DNA from: Pyropia yezoensis | Lineage: Eukaryota; Rhodophyta; Bangiophyceae; Bangiales; Bangiaceae | Length of the DNA: 64,000 nt | NCBI GenBank assembly: GCA_009829735.1 | Contig: CM020618.1 | Span: 24,103,346 to 24,167,345 of the forward strand | Direction: 5' to 3' | Shown here: positions 23,536-34,500 of the stretch, piece after piece | Numbering within the stretch: the first letter of the stretch is position 1 | Layout of the letters: every line of letters begins with the position of its first letter | Program-made: the position numbers and the translations under genes | The notes under the pieces: generated by a model | What the model saw: the letters and a program-made list of their open reading frames with translations, nothing else | What the model was told of the DNA's origin: nothing | The model's database searches: none

Positions 23536-25011
23536 GGGTGGCGGGAGGGAGGGACAAACAGGCGGCGGCGCTGTGGCACGCCCCCCACCACGGCGGCGGA
23601 CCGGGGGTGGGTGTCCCAGCCGCGGCCGGCCGCCGGCGGGCGTCCCCGCCTCGCAGTGCCCGCGGCAGTGACCCCAGGGGGAAGGCAGCCGCCGCCGCAC
23701 CCGCCGCCGCCGCCGTCGCCCGCTGCCGCCGCCGCCGCCGCCACCGCCGCCGCCACCGCCGCCGCCCACCGCCACTGCCACCGGTGCGGGTGCCGCTACC
23801 GCTTGCCGCCACCGCCGCCGCTGCCGCTGCTGCCGCGGCCGCCGCCCACCCCCGCCACGCACGTCCCGAGAGTGGGGAGCGGTGGCGTGGGGGGGGCGGG
23901 GGGCGCGGGCGGCCGCCGACCAGGCGCACACCTCCCCACAGAGGTGACCCGCGGCCGAGCGCCCGCCGCCCCCGCGGGTGGGTGGGGGTGGTAAGGGGAA
24001 GAGCGTGGCGGAGAAGGAGGAGGAGGGGGGGAGGCGGGGGGGGGGGGGGGGGGGGGGGTTGCGTGCGTGCGTGCGTGCGCGTCGTCCGCCGCTGCGGCAG
24101 AGGGGCTGCTGCTCTCCCCCCCGCGGTACGAGGCGCGCACAACGCCACTGGGGGGGGGGGGGGGAGGAGCGGGAGGGAGAGACGTGGCAAGGTGGTGGCG
24201 GTGGAAAGGGGGGGGGGGGGGGGGGCGCGGGCGTGGGAGGGCTTGGCGTGGGGACGTGTGGGGAGCGGGGCGGGGGGGGGGGGGGGGCGGCGGTAGCTAA
24301 GGGGGGGTGACGGTGGCTGGGGTAGGGGTATATGGGGGGGGTGGCGGGGGCGGTGGGGGGGTGGGGGGGGGTGGTTTGCGCTTGGAGTGACTCGCCGCCC
24401 CCGGGGTCTGTGGGGGAGAGAGCGCGCCAGCGAGCGAGGCGGTGGACAAGAGGACGGGGTCGGGGGGGGGGGGGGGGGGTAATGGCGGCTTGGTCGTGGC
24501 GGCGTGCGAGGGGGGGGGGGGGGGGGGGGCGGGGGGGGAGGGGGGGGCGGGGGCAGGACGCACAGCGTGGTCGACCCCGCCGCCGTGTGCCGCGGCGCCC
24601 GGCGGGCGAGGAGCGCCGCCACCGTTGGGGCGTCCCACTGCCTGCTGTCGTGGTGGTGTGGGAAGGGCTGGTGTGGTGGGGGGGGGGGTGTCGACGACGA
24701 GCCTCTGGCCCAGCGGGAGGGAGGGAGAGGGAGAGGGAGGGGGAGGCGGGGGGGTGGGGGGGTAGGGGGGTGGGGGGTGGGGTGGTGTGTGCCGCAGCGG
24801 GGCTGTCGGGGAGAAAAAGGAGGGGGGGGGGGGGGGGGGTGGGGGGGGCACGGGCGGCTGCCGCGCGCCGCGGCCGCCGCTGGCAAGCTAGCGTGGCGAG
24901 CGCCCGCCCGCCGCGTGGGCGGCGGCGGCGGCGGCGTGCCGCCGCGGCGGGACGGAATCGGGGGTGGGATGACGGCAAGGGGGCAGGCGGGGGGGGGGTG
25001 GGGACACAGGC

Positions 25012-25077
25012 CAGGGAAGTGGGGGGGGGTGGGGTGGGGTGGGGTGGGGTGGGGTGGGGGGGGGTGGGGGGGGGGGT
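25012..25077. repeat. (GGGGT)n telomere-like array
   Basis: Six to seven GGGGT units in perfect register around 25025-25056, flanked by degenerate G9-12 blocks and TGTGTGTG. Confidence 0.8.
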
Positions 25078-25660
25078 GTGTGTGTCTGCGTGGGGGGGGC
25101 CTGATCGGGGGGGGGGGGGGGGGGGAGAGCTGGGGGGGCAGGGGAAGGCCAAGAGCCGTCCACAGAGGGGGAGGGGTGGGGGAGGGGCACCAGGTGGGGG
25201 GGGGGGGGGGGGGGGTGTGTGCCCGTCTGGGAGGGCGGCCTTCCACCACCACCACCAGTAGATACGACCCCCCCCCCCAAAGCTGCCACTGCCAGCAGTG
25301 CTGTGTTCGCATTCGCGACGCGCGGCCGGTGGGGAGGGGGGGGGGTGGCCCGACCGGGTGCCGCCGCTGCTGCGTGGCGCCGGCGGCGGCGGCAGGGGCG
25401 GGCGGGGGGGGCGGCAGGCAGGCAGGCAGGCAGGCCGGCAGGCCGGCAGCCGGGCAGCCACCGGCAGCCACCGTGTGGCCGTGTCTGGTCGCTGCAGACG
25501 CTGCTGCCACGCGCTGTGCACGCGCGGGGCGGGGGCGGCGGCGGCAGCCGCAAGAGAGGGTGTGGGGCCCCCCTGCCACGGGGGGTCGGTCCGTCTGTGG
25601 CGGGGGGGGGGGGGGGGGGGGCAGGGAGGGGTGGCGGCGGAGCGGACCGCCCCCCACCCC

Positions 25661-26557
25661 CCCGCCCCCCCCCCCCCCATTGGTGCCGCCGTCGGGCCGT
25701 CACCCAAAAGCCAAGGCAACCTGCACATGCTCGCTGTGGGGCTGGGGCATGGGCCGCCAGCACTTGACGCTCTCCCCTCGCCCACCCCCCCCCCCCCCCC
25801 AAAAACACACCTTCAAACACCACCACCACCACACCCACCACCACTACCACCACCACCACCACCACCACCCCCACCACCACTAACTAACCCCCACCACCAG
25901 CAGCCACCCGCTCGTGGCGCACACCCCCCCCCCCCCCCCCCCCACCGCAGTGACGAGGTCCACGACAGGGTGTGTAGGGGCGGGGGGGGGGGTGGGGGGT
26001 TGTCCGCGGCTTTTGCGCCACGGCACAGAGGGACACAGAGGGAGGGCTGAGAGCAGGGGGTCGGCGGCGGCCCGGCGGCGGCACCACCACACCAGCCAGC
26101 CAGCCGCCCAAAACCCCCCACGGCGCGCCGCGCCGCCCGGCCTCACGCAACGCCCGGCCGGCAGGCGCCCATTCATTGGTGGAGGGGGCGGCAGGTGGGC
26201 GGCGCTGGTGTGGGCGGCGCTGGTGTGTGCTGCGGTGGTGTACTGTACATACCTACTGTAGTAAATAGCTACATACATGTACTGTACCTAGTACTGTAGC
26301 CTGCCTAGAGGGGAGGGGGCGCGCCGGGTCGGGTCGTTTCTTTGTGGTTGACCGCGCACCCACGCCCCCACCCCCCTCCTGACAATGCCAGCAGGGGGGG
26401 CCTGGAGGCGTGCGCCCCAGCAGGGAGGCGAGGGAATTTCGAGTCGATGGCTGTCGTCGCCGCGTCTATAATATATAGCCGCGTCACTCGCCCGGTTGGG
26501 GGAGGGAGGGGGGGGGGGCGTGGGGGGGTGTGACGCTGCAAGGCTCTTCCTTCCCAG
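25661..26557. other. intergenic region with C-tracts, CCA repeats and TGTACATA island
   Basis: The homopolymer bias flips here from G to C on the plus strand (C-runs at about 25662, 25785 and 25925). A CCA/CAC microsatellite occupies about 25816-25880. An AT-rich island at 26236-26300 contains TGTACATA and several GTAC palindromes. A TATA-like run (CTATAATATATAG) is at about 26464-26477. Confidence 0.5.
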
Positions 26558-26938
26558 CCTGGTGTGGCGGCGCCAGAGGATCACCATCCCCGCTCGCGAG
26601 GAAGATTCGATGATGGCGCGGACCACCCAACCCAACGGCTGGTGCTCCAATTTGGAGTTACCGGCGTGCCAAATAAATTTACCAGCGTGCCAGCATGGGC
26701 TGCCAATGATACCATAGTCAAGTCCACAATCCTCACTACCGTAGGTACTGTGGTCGGTTTGTATCTAGGAACGAAAAGAAAAAAAAAACTGGCAAACGAT
26801 AGCGCATCGAGAAGCGGCGGTGACGTGCCCACCTCCCCGGATGAGGGGTCCGCAGCAAGAGCCCGCGCGGCGGCAACACGGCGGACGCACACGCCTCCCC
26901 TCTGCCCTTCCGCTCCCCTCAACCAGTCCACGCTCTAG
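26558..26938 (+). CDS. candidate terminal exon of a small single-TM protein (uncertain)
   Basis: An open stretch of 126 codons follows a good acceptor (pyrimidine tract ending CCCAG at 26557) and has no in-frame ATG, so an upstream exon would be required. It reads through a Gly/Val/Pro segment and one hydrophobic helix at about codons 71-91 (I-V-K-S-T-I-L-T-T-V-G-T-V-V-G-L-Y-L-G-T). A basic K-R-K-K-K follows, then a hydrophilic Ala/Arg-rich tail. Codon use is less GC-biased than in neighbouring genes. A TATA-like run sits about 85 bp upstream. It may equally be a chance frame; I recognise no family. Confidence 0.25.
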   Translation, partial: PGVAAPEDHHPRSRGRFDDGADHPTQRLVLQFGVTGVPNKFTSVPAWAANDTIVKSTILTTVGTVVGLYLGTKRKKKLANDSASRSGGDVPTSPDEGSAARARAAATRRTHTPPLCPSAPLNQSTL

Positions 26939-27517
26939 CTAGAGGCGTCGCTGCTCGTCGCTGCCGCCTCAGGTGTCGTCAAGTACGTACACATAACCCC
27001 GGCGATGCGCCGGATGCGGCGCGTCGCTCTCGGGACCGCCGCGGATTGAGCCCGCGCCGTCGCCCCCGGCCAAGACGCTGCCGCTCGGCGCGACCCGCCA
27101 ACGCGCCAACCTCCCCCCCCCCGGGCCCCCACTCCCCCTCCCCCCCGCCGCCGCCGCCGCCGCCGCGCCGCACGCTGCGGGTGGCGGCCGTTTGGTCAAC
27201 GCGGCCGACCCCGCGTGCGGTGCGCGCCGCCCCTCGCTCTTGCGCTACGCGCCGTCATCCCTAGGGCGGTCTTTCCGCCGACGGTGGTGTCGTCAGCGCT
27301 CTTTCCCGCCCGCCTTTTTCCCCACCTCCCTCCCCCCATCACCGGCTAGACGCTGTTTGCCCGCCTGCGCGCGTCGCTCTCCCCTAGCCGACTGCCCCTC
27401 CCACCCGTCTGCCCCCTGCTCCCTCCCGCCATTACCCGCCTGCACCCCCTCCCCCCCCCCCCCCCCCCCCCCGACCTTTACCCCTTCCCCCCCCCCCCCC
27501 CTCCACTGGCCGCTGGC
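26939..27517. other. upstream region of the FkbM gene
   Basis: Intergenic and presumed promoter DNA. It is C-rich on the plus strand, with C20 at 27453-27472 only 45 bp before the start codon. I see no other feature. Confidence 0.5.
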
Positions 27518-28918
27518 ATGGCAGGCTTCGGGCGGAGGTCCTCCTTGGCCGGCCGCCCCGCCCTGCAGCAGCGCGTCGTGCTGAGCCTCCTCGCCGCGCT
27601 CGCCGTTGCGGTGGTCGTGGTGATGCGCGCAGTGTTCCGTGGCAGCGGCAGCGGCAGCGGCGACGGCGGCGGCAGCGGCAGCGGCGGCGGCGGCGGCACG
27701 GGCGTCCTCCTTCCCACTGGCAGCAATGAAGAGGTGGCGGCGTTTGTCTCCCAGCTCGCCGCCCGCTCCCCCGGCCTGTCGGCTGCCGTGACGGCCGCCC
27801 TCAACGGGGGGGTGCCCGTCGCGGCGGCTGGCGCTGGCGCGGCGCAGGCGCTCCCCCCGCCCCCTCCTGAGCGGCGGCGGCGACGGCTGATTGTGGACGT
27901 GGGGGCCAACTCGGGCAACAGCTACACGGACCTGCGGGACCACTGGGTGGGCCTCACCATTGAAGGGAGCATGGCCGACTATGAGGTGTTTCTGTTGGAG
28001 CCCAACCCAGTCTTCCGGCCGTACATCACCAAGCTGATGGCCGCCGAGCACGCGGCGGCGGGCAAGGAGTTTATCACCTACATGCCCGTCGCGGGGGGCA
28101 CCACCAACGGCACGCTCCCCTTTCACATTGACCCGAGCATGCCCCTTGCGGGCAAATTTACCGAGGACGACGGCTACGGGTCGGGCGGCAGCAGCCTCCT
28201 GGGGGGGATGCCGGCGGTGGACCCGTCCAACCCGGCCAATCCCAACCTCCGCAGTGGGGCGGCCGTCGCGGGCTCGCCCCCCGATGTGGTCAGCGTGCAG
28301 TCCATTGACCTGGCCGCGTGGCTGGCGCGGGAGGTGGCGCCCGAGGACGAGCTGCACCTGAAGATTGACGTTGAAGGTACGTGGGTGTGCGGGAGGATGG
28401 GGGGGGGCGTGCGGGGGGGAGGGCGGGAATAGGGGGTGGGGGCGGGGGGGGATGGGTGGCGCTTTGGAACGGGGAGGCACCGGTGCCGCACTCTTGACCC
28501 CCTCCCCACCCACCACCATCGATGGTGGTGGGTGGGGAGGGGGTCAAGGGTGTGGGTGTCGCCCAGCCGGTGCACACGCACGTTGCTTGGTGAAACGGCG
28601 GCAACCTGACGGGCGCCCCGTTGCTTTTTGAACCTCGATGTGCTGGAACCACCTGTGGTGCCTCGTCCGCGTGTTTTCCCCTCTCCCGCGCTGCCCCAAC
28701 TTGTGTCCACCCCCCCAGGCTTTGAGTACGCCCTGATGCAGCGGCTGCTCCCGCGGGGGCTACTCTGTCTCGCGGACCACCTGTACATGGAGCTGCACTC
28801 GGGGATGCTGGACCAGAGCACGGACGTGTCCCTGCATGGGATGCGTGAGCACGAGGCGACAATTTTTTGGGCCCTCCAGGGGTGCGAGAAGAAGGTGGAG
28901 TTCCACCCATGGGCGTGA
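27518..28918 (+). CDS. FkbM-family methyltransferase, type II membrane protein (2 exons)
   Basis: Exons 27518-28376 and 28719-28918 are joined by a GT-AG intron in phase 1 and give 352 residues. A signal-anchor helix lies at about 19-40 (V-V-L-S-L-L-A-A-L-A-V-A-V-V-V-V), followed by a Gly/Ser linker. The methyltransferase core starts with I-V-D-V-G-A-N-S-G-N-S (SAM-binding loop, near 125). It continues with V-F-L-L-E-P-N-P-V-F-R-P and ends with the FkbM signature L-H-L-K-I-D-V-E-G-F-E-Y, which is completed across the splice junction. Family members O-methylate sugars or other small hydroxyl compounds. The anchor suggests action in the Golgi or ER lumen on glycans, which is inference. The intron holds a 56-bp perfect palindrome. 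Confidence 0.82.
28493..28548. repeat. 56-bp perfect palindrome in the FkbM intron
   Basis: Two 28-nt arms are exact reverse complements with no spacer, centred on ATCGAT at 28518-28523. The left arm begins CTTGACC and the right arm ends GGTCAAG. The bases just outside do not pair. Confidence 0.95.
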
Positions 28919-29609
28919 GTGTTGGTGGGGGGTGGAGGTGGCGGGGGGGGGGGAGGCATAGGCTTTGGGGTTGGGACGGCCCCGGGGGTGGGAGGGGGAA
29001 CGAGGGGAAAGTGACAGAGGGCGAGCGAGGGGGGGGATGTAAGGAGGGGGAGAACGTGAAGAGGGGGGGAAGGAGAGGTGTGGGGCAGAGGGGGATGCCA
29101 GGCCCGGGATGTGCATACAATGCGTGACGAGATCGAGCCTGGTACGAGGGGTTTGCGCGGCGCTCGTGCTACGTCGTCGCGACTGGACAGGAGGGGTATG
29201 GCGGCTGGTCTGCAGACTACTGAGCTGGGTCACTGCGCATGCGCGCCGCGACTTTAGCGGCCTTGCCTGGGGGAAGGGGGGGCGCCGGCGCCATGCCCCC
29301 GCGGGGCAAGTCATCCTCATCGGGGGGATTCAGAGAATAGGCGCCCCGTGCGGGCCTCCGCCCTCCCATCACCCCTTCGGATTGCCTCACACCAACCCTG
29401 GCACACTCGTTTGTACGTACATATGTATATGTATGTACATACATCATCTGTCATGGCCGCGACCGTCAGGGGCAGCCAGAGCACACGGCGGGGGCCAGCG
29501 CGGCGCACCGCCACAACCACCGCCGCAGCCTCCACCACCGCGCAGACAGCCGCCCCGTCGTCGTGCGCGCCAACCGCGCCCAGCGGAGCACGGGACGAGG
29601 CGTGGCCAC

Positions 29610-29610
<1 letters not shown>

Positions 29611-29651
<41 letters not shown>
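29611..29651. repeat. poly-C tract (41 C)
   Basis: An uninterrupted C41 run, the longest homopolymer of the window. Confidence 0.9.
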
Positions 29652-29652
<1 letters not shown>

Positions 29653-30339
29653 CGGCCTTCTTTGACGCGCGCGGCGCCTCGGCGGCGGCGGCAGCAAGCG
29701 GCTGCCGCAACGACGAGGCGGCGCAGCGCCTCGCTGGCGTTGCGTGGTCGCCGCCGCCGGTCGGCTGTGTGGTGGGAGAGCCGCGCCCCGCCGACCAGTG
29801 CCTCTGTGCGGCGGCCGCCACGAGCCTCGCCGCGGGAGCGGAGGAGACCCGTGCGGGGGTGGGACCTCCTCCCCCCTTTCCTTGGGGACCGCGCGCCGCC
29901 GCCTATGCCTTTTTGCCTCTCCTCTCGCGCCCGTTCTCTTTTCTCGTCTCTCTCTTTCCGAGTCGTCGTTGGAGGTCAGCTGTACGCATCCCAGTGGTGG
30001 AGGTCCCCCCCCATGGCACACACGCACGCAGAGGCTGGGGAGGCGCTCAAGATACATGGCTCCCCGTGGTATGATGACGGGACGGAGGGGCAACAGGTTG
30101 CGTCAAAGAACCTCGCCCTACGCGGTTTGGCCTCGTCCCCTCTCCCTGCAGCTGTGTCTCCTCTCTTCTCTGCTTGATGGGCTGGCAGCCGCAGGCCGGG
30201 TGCGCGCCATCCCAACTATTTACGTATGTATCTAGCGCCGTGGCTCACGAGGAAGTGGGCGCTCGCTTGCTGACGATACATCGTCGTTGTGGTGAGTACG
30301 CGGGCCGACGAGGGAGCGCATCGTGAACGAGCTGCTGAC

Positions 30340-30411
30340 GGCTGAGGACGAATACACAGTATTTCATCCAATTTTGGCTCAGGACGAATACACAGTATTT
30401 CATCCGATTTC
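30340..30411. repeat. 36-bp tandem duplication
   Basis: Two adjacent 36-bp units start at 30340 and 30376 (GGCTSAGGACGAATACAC...) and differ at about three positions. They are AT-rich within GC-rich DNA. Confidence 0.85.
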
Positions 30412-31503
30412 CCTTGTACTCCACCCTTTTTCATCGGATTCTTGTCGCCAGCCACAGGTGAAGTGCGAGTGCTGCGCACACACGTCCACCCCCCCCTGCT
30501 CGCGGCCGATGTGGCCGCCTCTCCTCCCCGCTGATGAGTGCACGCCGTAGTATCGCTGCCCCGTATTATCGCCGGCCACCACCTTGAGCGTCTGTCTGGC
30601 CGGCAGCGGCCGCAGCTCATGGTGCATTCGTCCGCGCGCGGGGGAGAGGGCTCGTCGAATTGGGTGGGCAGCATGCGGGAGGGGGGGGGGGGGGGGGGTG
30701 GCCGTGGTGTGGGAGCGGGTGGTGGCCACCAAGGCCAATGACGGGTGGCCGTGATGGGATACACACAGCGTCCGGGTAAGGGGGGGCAAGCGGGAGGAGG
30801 CGTGGGGCGGCGGGGGGTGGGGGACAGAGAGCGTGACAAGGGAGACGGCGGCCCAGTGAGCGACACCGAGGCGGCCAGGCGGGGGTCTTGTGCGCAGCGG
30901 GCAGGCTGAGGCGGGCGAGTCGTGGGCATGGGGTGGTGAATGGGTGGGGGGTGGGGGGGGGGCGCATTGACGACACGTGCCGCGGAGCGGTTGGGGTGGG
31001 TGGGCGCCCACGCCCGGCGCCGGGCTTTGCCGCCGTCACCGGGACGGCCACTGGCGGCGTCGCGCTGGCACGTTCCCGACGGGCACCCGCGCGGTAGTTG
31101 GGGGACGGGGAACGGCTGGCGGCCTGGCGGCGGTCGTCCGTTTGGGCGCTCCCTGTGGTAGTCGTCCTCGCTCTTGGCTTCCCTCTCCCGCCCCCCCCCC
31201 CCCCCCCCCCCCCACCCGTGTTGTCTGTTGGCCTCCTGCGTGCGTCTGTGTCTGTGTGTCTCGGCGGCTACCCCCGGGTGACTGGGTGACGCGGTGAGTG
31301 GCGCTGCCATCGGGAGGTACCACGCTCGCCACCTTGGTGCGCTGGGCGACCCGCTGCTTGGTCGTGCCGCTCGACCCAGGCGGGGGGCGGTACTCCCTCC
31401 CGCTCTTCCCCCCCCCGCGCCCCTCCCCCACCCCACCCCTCCTTGTCTCTCACGCCCCTCCCCCCTTTCCTCCTTCCCCCGCCGCCCGCCTCCAACTCAA
31501 GCG

Positions 31504-34500
31504 ATGGAGTCCCCTGTGGCGCCGCCGCCGCCACCGCCTTGGTGGGAGCATACAGTCTCGCAGGGCGACGTCGCGCACCGCCTCCACACGGACCTCGCTA
31601 CCGGCCTGTCATCGGCTGAGGCGGCAGTGCGGCTGGCCAAGGCGGGCCCCAACGCGCTGACCCCCCCCCCCCGGCCGCCCTGGTACGTGGCGCTGCTGGC
31701 CCACTTTTCCGACTTTTTCTCCCTCCTCCTCCTCGGTGCCGCGGCCCTATGTGTGCTGTCGTGGGCGATGGAGCAGGGGCAGGGCGCGGCGACTGTCGTT
31801 GATGCGGGCGAGGAGGGACCTGTTGTGGGGAGCGACGTGGACCTGTACCTTGCCGCGTTCCTCGTCGCTGTTGTTGTTGCGACGAGCGTCTTTGGGTGGG
31901 TCCAGTCGGCCCGCAGCGAGAGCCTTCTGCGCTCCTTTGAGAATGTGCTGCCTCCCATGGCGGTGGCCCTCCGGGATGGGGCCGCGCGGAGCGTTGCCGC
32001 CCGTGACCTGGTCGTGGGGGACGTGGTGCTGGTAAAGGCGGGGGATAAGCTCCCCGCCGACGTGCGGCTGGTGGCGGTGGGCGGCGGCTTTGCGGTGGAC
32101 AACTCGGCGCTGACGGGGGAGAGCGAGCCGCAGGCGCGGATTGGCGGGCCCATTGTGGATGGCGGCGGCGCTGAGGGCGACGCGCTCGAGGCGGCCAACC
32201 TAGCCTTTTTCGGCACCCTCGCCGTTGACGGTGCCGCGACGGCGGTGGTGGTGCGCACCGGCGACGGCACCCTCCTCGGCCACATTGCGGCGCTCACATC
32301 TGGGGCGGGCTCGTCGTTGCCACCCACGGCGCTGCAAAGGGATATGGACACGTTTGTGCTGTCGGTGGCGGCCGCATCCATTGCGCTGGGCGTCGTGTTC
32401 TTCATTGTGGGCATGGCGGTGGGCGTGTCCTTCCTCACCAACCTGGTGCTGTCCATCGGGATGGTTGTGGCCAACGTCCCCGAAGGCCTCATCGCCACAG
32501 TTACCGTTTCGCTGACCGCCAGTGCGCGGCGGATGGCAGGGCGGTGCGTGGTGGTCAAGCGCCTCGAGGCGGTGGAGGTGCTGGGCGGCGCGACGGTCAT
32601 TGCGAGCGACAAGACGGGCACCCTCACCGCCAACTGCATGCGCGTCGGCCACGTGCGAACGGGGGTGGCTGCAGCAGCCACCGACGGTGCCGCCGCCCCG
32701 CGTGTTGCGGCCGTCCCCCGCGACGGGGTGGAGGTGGACCTGCTGGCCGACGATGCGCTTGCAGCGTACGCATCATCGGTGTCCCCCTCCTCGTCGGTAC
32801 CGGCTACGACCGCGGCGCTGCTCACGGGCGCCGCCGTCTGCTCGACGGCCGTATTTGATTATGATGATGGCGCCGCTGCTAGCGGGGCTCACGGAGGCCT
32901 GTCCTCCCCCGTCATCCCCGGCGCCCCTCCCGCGCAGCGGCGGGTACTGGGTGACGCGTCTGAAGCGGCGCTTCTCCGATTCTCCGACACGGTCATGGAC
33001 GTGGCGGCCGTGCGCGCGTCCTTCCCGACCATCGCGTCAGTGCCCTTCTCGTCGGCCCACAAGTACATGGTGACGGTCCACCCAATGGCGGGTGGCACCT
33101 CGCTACGGGTGTACATGAAGGGTGCGCCTGAGCGGGTTCTGGCACGCTGCACATCTGCAGTGCAGGGTGACCGACCCGGGCTGGAGGTGGCCCCATTGTC
33201 CGAAGGCGGCCGTTCGACGGTGGCCGCGGCAGTGGAGCGGATGGCCGCCGCCGGGGAGCGGGTGCTGGGCTTTGCCGTGCGGGACTTGTCACCTCAAGAG
33301 GCGGCGCGGATATTCCCCTCGGCCGGCGGGGGCATGGACTACCGGTCGCTTGCGCGGCCAGGTGCGCAGCCTGTAGAGGTGGTTGCTGCGGGCATCCCCG
33401 TCGACGAGATGGCCTGGGTAGGCGCCGTCGGGCTGCTCGACCCGCCGCGGCCCGCGGTGCCACATGCGATTGCGCGGTGCCGGCGGGCGGGCATCCGGGT
33501 GGTGATGGTCACGGGCGACCACGCGGGGACGGCCGAGTCAATTGCGCGGGCGGTGGGCATCATCTCGGACGACGATGCCGCCGGCGGCGAGCGAGGAGAC
33601 ACGGCCGCATCCATCAAGGAGCATGACGTGGAGAATAGCCTCACCACCCACACCCCGGGTCCCCGCCATTGGGCCGTCTATACGGGCGCGGACGTGGCAA
33701 CCATGACCTCAGAGGCGGCCTGGGACGAAGCGCTCAGCCACGAGCAGCTGGTGTTTGCGCGCACCTCCCCCGCCCAAAAGCTCACCATTGTGCAGGCGCT
33801 GCAGGCCCGCGGCGACATTGTGGCCGTGACGGGGGACGGCGTCAATGACGCGCCCGCCCTACGGGCTGCCAACGTTGGCGTTGCTATGGGTCTGTCAGGG
33901 TCGGACGTGTCGCGCGACGCGGCGGACATTGTTCTCCTGGACGACAACTTTGCCTCCATTGTGAATGGGATTGAGGAGGGGCGGCTCATCTGGGACAACC
34001 TCCGCGCGTCAATTGCTTACACCCTCACCTCCAACGTGCCGCAGCTGGTGCCATTTTTGTTGCTGGCCATCCTGGGCCTGCCGCTGCCCATCACCACCAT
34101 CTTGGTGCTGTGCATCGACCTGGGCACCGACATCTTTCCGGCAATTGCGCTCGCGTACGAGCCCGCCGAGGGGGACCTGATGGCCCGCCCGCCGCGGCCA
34201 TCAGGGCCGGGCGCAGACCCGCTGGTGAACCGGCGGCTGCTGTGCTGGTCGCTGGCCCAGATTGGCATTTTGCAGACGGCGGCAGGCCTCTACGCCTACA
34301 TTGTTGTGTTCAACGACTATGGGCTGTCCCCGTCGCTGTTGCCTGGCCTGGCGCGCGGCGGCCACTTTGCTGCCAGCGCCCTGGCCTCCCAGCGGTGGTT
34401 GGTGACGGAGCGGGAGCGGCCGACGGGCCGCGCGTTTGATCGCTCTTGGTTCACTGCCGCGCCGTCACTCGCGGGCGTGCGCTCTCCGTACCAACCCTAC

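Larger units (their letters stand above)
23222..25660. other. G-tract domain, upstream of the OTU-like gene
   Basis: Nearly 2.5 kb in which the plus strand carries dozens of G runs of 8 to 32, so both strands read as endless Gly/Arg (plus) or Pro/His (minus). It includes G32 at 23503-23534, long G runs near 24035-24058 and a GGGGT array near 25021-25056. No gene is supportable. This DNA should have very high G-quadruplex potential on the plus strand. Confidence 0.7.
28919..31503. other. 2.6-kb intergenic region
   Basis: This lies between the FkbM gene and the P-type ATPase. It contains G-rich DNA up to about 29110, an AT-rich island with TGTACATA at 29434-29441, C41 at 29611-29651, a 36-bp tandem duplication at 30340-30411 and C23 at 31191-31213. 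Long frames on both strands are low-complexity and I recognise no protein. Confidence 0.5.

Noticed and set aside
23222-25880. Frames of 300-1,000 codons across the G-tract domain, including the upstream extension of the OTU frame
   Set aside because: They consist of poly-Gly, poly-Pro and His runs from homopolymers and are open simultaneously on both strands.
31294-31503. 70-codon upstream extension of the P2C pump
   Set aside because: No ATG at its start; the ATG at 31504 opens directly into the P2C N-terminal signature.
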